Assembly: GCA_903813345.2 (NCBI GenBank)
Contig: CAIIXF020000014.1
Coordinates: 89,505-153,504 of the forward strand
Direction: 5' to 3'
Origin: Owenia fusiformis
Lineage: Eukaryota; Annelida; Polychaeta; Sabellida; Oweniidae
DNA length: 64,000 nt
The position numbers and the translations under genes are program-made. Under the pieces are notes generated by a model, which worked only from the letters and a program-made list of their open reading frames with translations, had not been told where the DNA came from and did no database searches. Of this stretch, positions 46,015 to 57,500 are shown in pieces. Each line of letters starts with the position of its first letter. Within the stretch, counting starts at the first letter, position 1.

Positions 46015-48569
46015 TTATTCTTTCTTTCTGCGTTTTCTCAGCAACTAGAGGGACTTCCTAAAATCTGCTAACATAGTCAACTAGGTAATGAGTTCTAGTT
46101 TCTGGGAAATTAGGTCAAGTGTTTATCTAGGTCAAAGGTCAAGAACTAGGTCAAATCGTCTCTTTTTGCTATTTCACAAGTTTTCTCAGTCGTCCTTTGG
46201 TATTTTCGCTCCGGTTTTTTTTCATCATGTTCCTTAGAAAAAAAGCTAATTCCGTAAGGCAAACCGTTTTTTGATTACTCTTACCGATTTTGAGATATGG
46301 CGTCCGAAAAGTAGGTCAGAACATAAAAACTTCTCCAAATTCAACGTGTGAATTATCAAATAAGTGTAGAATTATCTCAGGAATCCGAATCTGCAAACAA
46401 AATTTTGATCCGACTTCCGGTTCGGAAGTTATAGCGTTTTGAAATCTCAAAAATCGCTAAATTTGGTGCCCATGTTAAGTCAATGGGAAAAAAGGCTTTT
46501 TCGAAGTGTAAAATACAAGATATAGACTGAGTTCAGCTTAACATATTGAATGCCTATAAAAGAAGGGGACATCAAAAGCTACATAGCTTCGAAATTTGGA
46601 CACCAAAATGCCTAGGTCAAAATCTAGGTCAAATTCATAGTTTTTCCTTATTTTTGCGATTCTGGCACTACACTTTTAGGATTTGCTTCAAAATTTTGTA
46701 TACAGGTAGCAAAGAGTGTGCTAATAGTGAGAGCCTTTTGCCGTCAGAAAGTATTTTGACCCACTTTTGAGATATGGTGTCCGTAAAGTAGGTCAAAATA
46801 AAAATTTCTCATAGTTTAACTTACGAGTTATGAATTAAGGGTAGAATTTTCTCAGGAATCCGAATCTGCAAACTAAATTTCAATCCGACTTTTCGTTGGG
46901 AAGTTATGGCGTTTTGAAAGCTCAAAAATCGCTAATTTTGGTGCCCCATGTTATGTCAATGAGAAAAAAGATTTTTTTGAAGTGTAAAATACCAGATAAA
47001 GACTGAGTACAGCTTAAGATTCTGAAAGTCTATAAAAGAAGGGGACCTCGAAGGCTATCTAGCTTTAAAATTTGGACACCAAAATCCCTAGGTCAAAATC
47101 TAGGTCAAATACATAGTTTTTCCTTATTTTTGCGATTCTGGCACTACACTTTTAGGATTTGCTTCAAACTTTTGTATACAGGTAGCAAAGAGTGGGCTTA
47201 TAGTGTTAGCCTTTTGCCGTCAGAGAGTATTTTGACCCACTTTTGAGATATGGTGTCCGAAAAGTAGGTCAAAATAAAAAATTCTCCAAATTTTACATAT
47301 GAGTTATGAATTAAGAGTAGAATTTTCTCAGGAATCCGAATCTGCAAACCAAATTTCGATCCGACTTCCGGTTCCAAAGTTATGGCGTGTCCGAAAAGTA
47401 GGTCAAAATAAAAATTCGCCAAATTTAACGTATGAGTTATGAATAAGGGGTAGAATTTTGTCAGGAATCCGAATCTTTAAATCAAATTTCGATCCGACTT
47501 CCGGTTTGAAAGTTATGGCGTTTTGAAATTTCGAGAAAAATCGATCTGATGTTATCCTGTTATCCTGAAGTCAAGGGAAAAAGATTTTTTGAAGTGTAAA
47601 ATACGAGATATAGATTGAGTACAGCTTAAGATAATGAATTCCTATAAAAGAAAGGGACCTCAAAAGCTACCTAGTTTCAATATTTGGACACCAAAATGCC
47701 TAGGTCAAAATCTAGGTCAAATTCATAGTTTTTCCTTATTTTTGCGATTCTGGCACTACACTTTTAGGATTTGCTTCAAAATTTTGTATACAGGTAGCAA
47801 AGAGTGTGCTAATAGTGTTAGCCTTTTGCCGTCAGAGAGTATTTTGACCCACCTCCGACTTTCTGTTTGAAAGTTATAGCGTTTTGAAAGCTCAAAAATT
47901 GCTAAATTTGGTGCCCCATGTTATGTCAATAGGGAAAAAGATTTTTTTGAAGTCTAAAAGACCAGATATAGACTGAGTACAGCTTAACATTCTGAAAGCC
48001 TTTAAAAGAAGGGGACCTCGAAGGCTATCTAGCTTTAAAATTTGGACACCAAAATGCCAAGGTCAAAATCTAGGGCAAATTCATAATTTTCCTTATTTTG
48101 GCGATTCTGACATTACACTTTAATGATTTGCTTCGAAATTTTGTATACAGGTAGCAAAGAGTGTGCTTATAGTGATAGCCTTTTGCCGTCAGAAAGTATT
48201 TTGACCCACTTTTGAGATATGGTGTCCAAAAAGTAGGTCAAAATAAAAAAATCTCCAAATTTAATGTATGAGTTATGAATTAAGGGTAGAATTTTATCAG
48301 GAGTCCGAATCTTTAAACCAAAATACAATCTAACTTCTGGTTAGATAGTTATAGCGGTTTGAAGTCTCGAAAAGTCGATATGATGATATCCCCATGTTAA
48401 GCCAATGGAGTCGAAGATAAAAAATGGAGAGTTGTCTAAATGTCTTAATTCTAGCTGACTCGATCAGCTTATTCTGGATGACTCAGCTTACAAGTATTCT
48501 GGATGACTCAGCTTAAAAAAAAATTAAATCTGGAGTCTTAAATTGAACTTGTTCAATTTACATGTCTAG
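46015..48569 (+). mobile_element. E20: concatemer element with internal deletion, GACTCAGC tail
   Basis: Head of the gcgttttctcagcaactaga type with no mini-hairpin and a perfect DR1 at 46129-46141. Anchors lie near 46292, 46769, 47247, 47390 (partial) and 48208. Near 47851 the sequence jumps from ttttgacccac to ctccgactt, deleting roughly 140 bases of a monomer including its anchor. The tail is 48450-48516, the hairpin 48540-48559 and CTAG 48566-48569. Confidence 0.6.
48450..48516 (+). repeat. Tail satellite, GGATGACTCAGCTTA type (E20)
   Basis: Three degenerate units; the first contains an extra gatc (gactcgatcagctt). Confidence 0.75.
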
Positions 48570-50000
48570 TTATTATTCTTCTTCTTCTTCCTCCTTCCCA
48601 GATTTCTCACCAACTAGAAGAGCTTACTTTAAGCTGCTTACATGATTAACTAGGGAATGTATCTGGCTTTCTGGGAAATGAGGTCAAATTTTTATCTAGG
48701 TCAAAGGTCAAGAACTAGGTCAAATCCAGTACTTTGTCACTTTTTCCCATTATCTCGGTCGTCCTTCAATATTTTTGATCCTGGTTTTTTTCATTGTGTT
48801 CCTCATAAAAAAGTAGAAAACCTAGGGTCGATTTAGTTTTTTGGTATCTCAAACCGATTTCGAGATATCAGTGTCCGAAAACGAGGTCCAAAAAAAATTT
48901 CACCGAATCCAATGTCCAGGATATCAGTCTTATGGGAAATCTTCTCAGGATTCCGAATATGAAAACCGAATTTCGATCTGACTACCGGTTCAGAAGTTAT
49001 GGCGTTTTGAAAATTCAAAAATCGCTAAATTTGGTGCCCCATGTTAATTCAATGGGAAAAAATATTTTTTTGAAGTGTAAAATACGAGATATAGACTAAG
49101 CACAGCTAAACATAATGGAAGCCCATAAAAGAAAGGGACCACAAGACCTTCTTTTCATAAAAATTTGGACACCAAAATGCCTAGGTCAAAATCTAGGTCA
49201 AATTCAAAGTTTTTCCTTATTTTTGCAATTCTGACACTACAGATTAATTATATTCTTCGAAAATTTGTGTACATGTAGCCAAGAGTGTGCTTATAGTGTT
49301 AGCCTTTTGCCGTCAGGAAGTATTTTGACCCACTTTTGAGATATGGTGTCCGAAAAGTAGGTCAAACTAAAAAGTTCTCCAAATTTAACGTATGAGTTAT
49401 GAATTAAGGGTAGAATTTTCTCAGGAATCCAAATCTGCAAACTAAATTTCAATCCGGCTTTTGGTTTGGAATTTATGTCGTTTTGATAGCTCAAAAATCG
49501 CTAAATTTGGTGCCTATGTTATGGCAATGGGAAAAAAGATTTTTTTGAAGTGTAAAATACAAGATATAGACTGAGTACAGCTTAATTTAATGAAAGCCTA
49601 TTAAAGAAGGGGACCTCTAAGGCTACTTAGCTCCAAAATTTGGACACCAAAATGCCTAGGTCAAAATCTAGGTCAAATTTATAGTTTTCCCTTATTTTTG
49701 CGATTCTGACACTATATTTAAATGATTTGCTTTAAAATTTTGTATACAGGTAGCAAAGAGTATGCTAAAAGTGTTAGCGTTTTGCCGTCAGAAAGTATTT
49801 TGACCCACTTTTGAGATATGGTGTCCAAAAAGTAGGCCAAAGTAAAAAGTTTTCCAAAATTAACGTATGAGTTATGAATTAAGGGTAGAATTTTCTCAGA
49901 AATCTAGATCTGCAAACCAAATTTCGATCCGACTACTTGTTCTGAAGTTATGGCGTTTTGAGATCTCAAAAATCGCTAAATTTGGTGCCCCATGTTAAAT

Positions 50001-50500
50001 NNNNNNNNNNNNNNNNNNNNNNNNNNNNNNNNNNNNNNNNNNNNNNNNNNNNNNNNNNNNNNNNNNNNNNNNNNNNNNNNNNNNNNNNNNNNNNNNNNNN
50101 NNNNNNNNNNNNNNNNNNNNNNNNNNNNNNNNNNNNNNNNNNNNNNNNNNNNNNNNNNNNNNNNNNNNNNNNNNNNNNNNNNNNNNNNNNNNNNNNNNNN
50201 NNNNNNNNNNNNNNNNNNNNNNNNNNNNNNNNNNNNNNNNNNNNNNNNNNNNNNNNNNNNNNNNNNNNNNNNNNNNNNNNNNNNNNNNNNNNNNNNNNNN
50301 NNNNNNNNNNNNNNNNNNNNNNNNNNNNNNNNNNNNNNNNNNNNNNNNNNNNNNNNNNNNNNNNNNNNNNNNNNNNNNNNNNNNNNNNNNNNNNNNNNNN
50401 NNNNNNNNNNNNNNNNNNNNNNNNNNNNNNNNNNNNNNNNNNNNNNNNNNNNNNNNNNNNNNNNNNNNNNNNNNNNNNNNNNNNNNNNNNNNNNNNNNNN
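50001..50500. other. Assembly gap (500 N)
   Basis: Exactly 500 N. The round length suggests a placeholder. Open frames read through it are meaningless. Confidence 0.98.
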
Positions 50501-51444
50501 GCTTAACATAATGAATGCTTATAAAAGAAGGGGACCTCAAAAGCTACATAGCTTCAAAATTTGGACACCAAAATGCCTAGGTCAAAATCTAGGTCAAATT
50601 CATAGTTTTTCCTTATTTTTACGATTCTGACACTACACTTTAATAATTTACTTCAAAATTTTGTTTACAGGTAGCGAAGAGTGTGCTAATAGTGTTAGCC
50701 TTTTGCCGTCAGAAAGTATTTTAACCCACTTTTGAGATATGGTGTCCGAAAAGTAGGTCAAAATAAATAGTTCTCCAAATTTAACATATGAGCTATGAAT
50801 TAAGGGTAGAATTTTCCCAGAAATCCGAATCTGCAAACCAAATTTCAATCCGACTTTCGGTTCAGAAGTTATGGCGTTTTGAAAGCTCAAAAATCGCTAA
50901 ATTTGGTGCCCCATGTTATGTCAATGAGAAAAAAGATTTTTTTGAAGTGTAAAATACCAGATATAAACTGAGTACAGCTTAACATTCTGAAAGCCTATAA
51001 AAGAAGGGGACCTCGAAGGCTATCTAGCTTTAGAATTTGGACACCAAAATGCCTAGTTCAAAATCTAGGTCAAATTCATAGTTTTTCTTTATTTTTGCGA
51101 TTCTGACATTACACTTTAATGATTTGCTTCGAAATTTTGTATACAGGTAGCAAAGAGTGTGCTTATAGTGTTAGCTTCTGCCGTCAGAAAGTATTTTGAC
51201 CCACTTTTGAGATATGGTGTCTGAAAAGTAGGTCAAAATAAAAAGTTCTCCAAACTTAACGTATGAGTTATGAATTTAGGGTAGAATTTTCTCAGAAATC
51301 AGAATCTTTAAACCAAATTTCGATCCAACTTCTGATTAGATAGTTATAGCGGTTTGAAGTCTCGAAAAGTCGATATGATGATATCCCCATGTTAAGCCAA
51401 TGGAGTCGAAGATAACATTCTTAAGAGTTGTCTAAATGTCTATA

Positions 51445-51505
51445 TTCTAGCCGACTCAGCTTATTCTGAATGACTGAGCTACTAGTATTTGGATGACTCA
51501 GCTTA
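51445..51505 (+). repeat. Tail satellite, GGATGACTCAGCTTA type (E21)
   Basis: Three degenerate units; one reads gactgagcta. Confidence 0.75.
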
Positions 51506-51560
51506 AAAAAAGTTTGAAATCTGGAGTCTTAAATTGAACTTGTTCAATTTACATGTCTAG

Positions 51561-54500
51561 TGATTTTTGCTTTCGTATGTGCAAAAAGCAAAAATCCTCC
51601 TCACACACGTTCTCGCCAACGAGAGATATTTGGATAAATCTACTCATACACGTTGTTAGGGGGCTAGGCGTAGTTGGTGGGAAATTAGGTCAAATCCTTA
51701 TCTGGGTCAAAGGTCGAAATCTAGGTCGAAATCTGCATTTCCGCTATTTCGGCCTCTCGAGCCTCCTTAAGAAGTCAGAATCGGAGGAAAACTAGCTGGT
51801 CGGAAAGACAGTTTTCCGAGCGTTAAAAAAACAGTGAACCAAATTTCAATCCGACCATTAGTTATCGAGATATACGCGTTTGAAGTTCGCGTACGGGCCA
51901 CCGTTGCCGTATATCTAGACGACACCTGGTATACACCATGTATACGTATCTCTGCGAACAACAGACATTTGAAAGAAAATAGGCCCGGACGATGACTAGA
52001 GCATTTCTAAAACAACGTTTCCCTTCGTCCAACTGACGATTGCGGAATGTAGAACGACACGTACGCTGCTCGAATCTACGTCGAAAGCTCTGTATGGACG
52101 TCTGGAAGGCCTCTTTTTTGAAGGACTATTTTTTGACCTCGACGGATCCGCGAAGCACGAGCCAGGCATTCTCCCCAACTACCTCCCTAGATTCCCCGAC
52201 CTTTAATCGACCATTATAGGCCCTCAGAGCGTCCGTAGAGCCATTTCCCTCTATACGCGTATGGGCAAATCCTATTATGATTTTTGCTTTCGTATGTGCA
52301 AAAAGCAAAAATCCTCCTCACACACGTTCTCGCCAACGAGAGATATTTGGATAAATCTACTCATACACGTTGTTAGGGGGCTAGGCGTAGTTGGTGGGAA
52401 ATTAGGTCAAATCCTTATCTGGGTCAAAGGTCGAAATCTAGGTCGAAATCTGCATTTCCGCTATTTCGGCCTCTCGAGCCTCCTTAAGAAGTCAGAATCG
52501 GAGGAAAACTAGCTGGTCGGAAAGACAGTTTTCCGAGCGTTAAAAAAACAGTGAACCAAATTTCAATCCGACCATTAGTTATCGAGATATACGCGTTTGA
52601 AGTTCGCGTACGGGCCACCGTTGCCGTATATCTAGACGACACCTGGTATACACCATGTATACGTATCTCTGCGAACAACAGACATTTGAAAGAAAATAGG
52701 CCCGGACGATGACTAGAGCATTTCTAAAACAACGTTTCCCTTCGTCCAACTAACGATTGCGGAATGTAGAACGACACGTACGCTGCTCGAATCTACGTCG
52801 AAAGCTCTGTATGGACGTCTGGAAGGCCTCTTTTTTGAAGGACTATTTTTTGACCTCGACGGATCCGCGAAGCACGAGCCAGGCATTCTCCCCAACTACC
52901 TCCCTAGATTCCCCGACCTTTAATCGACCATTATAGGCCCTCAGAGCGTCCGTAGAGCCATTTCCCTCTATACGCGTATGGGCAAATCCTATTATGATTT
53001 TTGCTTTCGTATGTGCAAAAAGCAAAAATCCTCCTCACACACGTTCTCGCCAACGAGAGATATTTGGATAAATCTACTCATACACGTTGTTAGGGGGCTA
53101 GGCGTAGTTGGTGGGAAATTAGGTCAAATCCTTATCTGGGTCAAAGGTCGAAATCTAGGTCGAAATCTGCATTTCCGCTATTTCGGCCTCTCGAGCCTCC
53201 TTAAGAAGTCAGAATCGGAGGAAAACTAGCTGGTCGGAAAGACAGTTTTCCGAGCGTTAAAAAAACAGTGAACCAAATTTCAATCCGACCATTAGTTATC
53301 GAGATATACGCGTTTGAAGTTCGCGTACGGGCCACCGTTGCCGTATATCTAGACGACACCTGGTATACACCATGTATACGTATCTCTGCGAACAACAGAC
53401 ATTTGAAAGAAAATAGGCCCGGACGATGACTAGAGCATTTCTAAAACAACGTTTCCCTTCGTCCAACTGACGATTGCGGAATGTAGAACGACACGTACGC
53501 TGCTCGAATCTACGTCGAAAGCTCTGTATGGACGTCTGGAAGGCCTCTTTTTTGAAGGACTATTTTTTGACCTCGACGGATCCGCGAAGCACGAGCCAGG
53601 CATTCTCCCCAACTACCTCCCTAGATTCCCCGACCTTTAATCGACCATTATAGGCCCTCAGAGCGTCCGTAGAGCCATTTCCCTCTATACGCGTATGGGC
53701 AAATCCTATTATGATTTTTGCTTTCGTATGTGCAAAAAGCAAAAATCCTCCTCACACACGTTCTCGCCAACGAGAGATATTTGGATAAATCTACTCATAC
53801 ACGTTGTTAGGGGGCTAGGCGTAGTTGGTGGGAAATTAGGTCAAATCCTTATCTGGGTCAAAGGTCGAAATCTAGGTCGAAATCTGCATTTCCGCTATTT
53901 CGGCCTCTCGAGCCTCCTTAAGAAGTCAGAATCGGAGGAAAACTAGCTGGTCGGAAAGACAGTTTTCCGAGCGTTAAAAAAACAGTGAACCAAATTTCAA
54001 TCCGACCATTAGTTATCGAGATATACGCGTTTGAAGTTCGCGTACGGGCCACCGTTGCCGTATATCTAGACGACACCTGGTATACACCATGTATACGTAT
54101 CTCTGCGAACAACAGACATTTGAAAGAAAATAGGCCCGGACGATGACTAGAGCATTTCTAAAACAACGTTTCCCTTCGTCCAACTAACGATTGCGGAATG
54201 TAGAACGACACGTACGCTGCTCGAATCTACGTCGAAAGCTCTGTATGGACGTCTGGAAGGCCTCTTTTTTGAAGGACTATTTTTTGACCTCGACGGATCC
54301 GCGAAGCACGAGCCAGGCATTCTCCCCAACTACCTCCCTAGATTCCCCGACCTTTAATCGACCATTATAGGCCCTCAGAGCGTCCGTAGAGCCATTTCCC
54401 TCTATACGCGTATGGGCAAATCCTATTATGATTTTTGCTTTCGTATGTGCAAAAAGCAAAAATCCTCCTCACACACGTTCTCGCCAACGAGAGATATTTG

Positions 54501-57500
54501 GATAAATCTACTCATACACGTTGTTAGGGGGCTAGGCGTAGTTGGTGGGAAATTAGGTCAAATCCTTATCTGGGTCAAAGGTCGAAATCTAGGTCGAAAT
54601 CTGCATTTCCGCTATTTCGGCCTCTCGAGCCTCCTTAAGAAGTCAGAATCGGAGGAAAACTAGCTGGTCGGAAAGACAGTTTTCCGAGCGTTAAAAAAAC
54701 AGTGAACCAAATTTCAATCCGACCATTAGTTATCGAGATATACGCGTTTGAAGTTCGCGTACGGGCCACCGTTGCCGTATATCTAGACGACACCTGGTAT
54801 ACACCATGTATACGTATCTCTGCGAACAACAGACATTTGAAAGAAAATAGGCCCGGACGATGACTAGAGCATTTCTAAAACAACGTTTCCCTTCGTCCAA
54901 CTGACGATTGCGGAATGTAGAACGACACGTACGCTGCTCGAATCTACGTCGAAAGCTCTGTATGGACGTCTGGAAGGCCTCTTTTTTGAAGGACTATTTT
55001 TTGACCTCGACGGATCCGCGAAGCACGAGCCAGGCATTCTCCCCAACTACCTCCCTAGATTCCCCGACCTTTAATCGACCATTATAGGCCCTCAGAGCGT
55101 CCGTAGAGCCATTTCCCTCTATACGCGTATGGGCAAATCCTATTATGATTTTTGCTTTCGTATGTGCAAAAAGCAAAAATCCTCCTCACACACGTTCTCG
55201 CCAACGAGAGATATTTGGATAAATCTACTCATACACGTTGTTAGGGGGCTAGGCGTAGTTGGTGGGAAATTAGGTCAAATCCTTATCTGGGTCAAAGGTC
55301 GAAATCTAGGTCGAAATCTGCATTTCCGCTATTTCGGCCTCTCGAGCCTCCTTAAGAAGTCAGAATCGGAGGAAAACTAGCTGGTCGGAAAGACAGTTTT
55401 CCGAGCGTTAAAAAAACAGTGAACCAAATTTCAATCCGACCATTAGTTATCGAGATATACGCGTTTGAAGTTCGCGTACGGGCCACCGTTGCCGTATATC
55501 TAGACGACACCTGGTATACACCATGTATACGTATCTCTGCGAACAACAGACATTTGAAAGAAAATAGGCCCGGACGATGACTAGAGCATTTCTAAAACAA
55601 CGTTTCCCTTCGTCCAACTAACGATTGCGGAATGTAGAACGACACGTACGCTGCTCGAATCTACGTCGAAAGCTCTGTATGGACGTCTGGAAGGCCTCTT
55701 TTTTGAAGGACTATTTTTTGACCTCGACGGATCCGCGAAGCACGAGCCAGGCATTCTCCCCAACTACCTCCCTAGATTCCCCGACCTTTAATCGACCATT
55801 ATAGGCCCTCAGAGCGTCCGTAGAGCCATTTCCCTCTATACGCGTATGGGCAAATCCTATTATGATTTTTGCTTTCGTATGTGCAAAAAGCAAAAATCCT
55901 CCTCACACACGTTCTCGCCAACGAGAGATATTTGGATAAATCTACTCATACACGTTGTTAGGGGGCTAGGCGTAGTTGGTGGGAAATTAGGTCAAATCCT
56001 TATCTGGGTCAAAGGTCGAAATCTAGGTCGAAATCTGCATTTCCGCTATTTCGGCCTCTCGAGCCTCCTTAAGAAGTCAGAATCGGAGGAAAACTAGCTG
56101 GTCGGAAAGACAGTTTTCCGAGCGTTAAAAAAACAGTGAACCAAATTTCAATCCGACCATTAGTTATCGAGATATACGCGTTTGAAGTTCGCGTACGGGC
56201 CACCGTTGCCGTATATCTAGACGACACCTGGTATACACCATGTATACGTATCTCTGCGAACAACAGACATTTGAAAGAAAATAGGCCCGGACGATGACTA
56301 GAGCATTTCTAAAACAACGTTTCCCTTCGTCCAACTGACGATTGCGGAATGTAGAACGACACGTACGCTGCTCGAATCTACGTCGAAAGCTCTGTATGGA
56401 CGTCTGGAAGGCCTCTTTTTTGAAGGACTATTTTTTGACCTCGACGGATCCGCGAAGCACGAGCCAGGCATTCTCCCCAACTACCTCCCTAGATTCCCCG
56501 ACCTTTAATCGACCATTATAGGCCCTCAGAGCGTCCGTAGAGCCATTTCCCTCTATACGCGTATGGGCAAATCCTATTATGATTTTTGCTTTCGTATGTG
56601 CAAAAAGCAAAAATCCTCCTCACACACGTTCTCGCCAACGAGAGATATTTGGATAAATCTACTCATACACGTTGTTAGGGGGCTAGGCGTAGTTGGTGGG
56701 AAATTAGGTCAAATCCTTATCTGGGTCAAAGGTCGAAATCTAGGTCGAAATCTGCATTTCCGCTATTTCGGCCTCTCGAGCCTCCTTAAGAAGTCAGAAT
56801 CGGAGGAAAACTAGCTGGTCGGAAAGACAGTTTTCCGAGCGTTAAAAAAACAGTGAACCAAATTTCAATCCGACCATTAGTTATCGAGATATACGCGTTT
56901 GAAGTTCGCGTACGGGCCACCGTTGCCGTATATCTAGACGACACCTGGTATACACCATGTATACGTATCTCTGCGAACAACAGACATTTGAAAGAAAATA
57001 GGCCCGGACGATGACTAGAGCATTTCTAAAACAACGTTTCCCTTCGTCCAACTAACGATTGCGGAATGTAGAACGACACGTACGCTGCTCGAATCTACGT
57101 CGAAAGCTCTGTATGGACGTCTGGAAGGCCTCTTTTTTGAAGGACTATTTTTTGACCTCGACGGATCCGCGAAGCACGAGCCAGGCATTCTCCCCAACTA
57201 CCTCCCTAGATTCCCCGACCTTTAATCGACCATTATAGGCCCTCAGAGCGTCCGTAGAGCCATTTCCCTCTATACGCGTATGGGCAAATCCTATTATGAT
57301 TTTTGCTTTCGTATGTGCAAAAAGCAAAAATCCTCCTCACACACGTTCTCGCCAACGAGAGATATTTGGATAAATCTACTCATACACGTTGTTAGGGGGC
57401 TAGGCGTAGTTGGTGGGAAATTAGGTCAAATCCTTATCTGGGTCAAAGGTCGAAATCTAGGTCGAAATCTGCATTTCCGCTATTTCGGCCTCTCGAGCCT

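Larger units (their letters stand above)
48570..51560 (+). mobile_element. E21: element interrupted by assembly gap, GACTCAGC tail
   Basis: The left part (48570-50000) has a cccagatttctcaccaacta head and a perfect DR1 at 48698-48710, with anchors near 48861, 49338 and 49816. It is colinear with E8 and E12. The right part (50501-51560, anchors near 50737 and 51210) resembles E16 and E19 and ends in a GACTCAGC tail (51445-51505), a hairpin at 51531-51550 and CTAG at 51557-51560. The mismatch of types suggests that two elements meet within the gap. Confidence 0.5.

Noticed and set aside
49958-50630. Open frames of 177-212 residues across the gap
   Set aside because: They consist almost wholly of N and are not real.
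1174-51000. Dozens of open frames of 60-113 residues on both strands of the E-element monomers
   Set aside because: They are the same few frames repeated because the monomers are copies. They lack recognisable domains, overlap one another on both strands, and vary by indels and stops. None is annotated as a gene.
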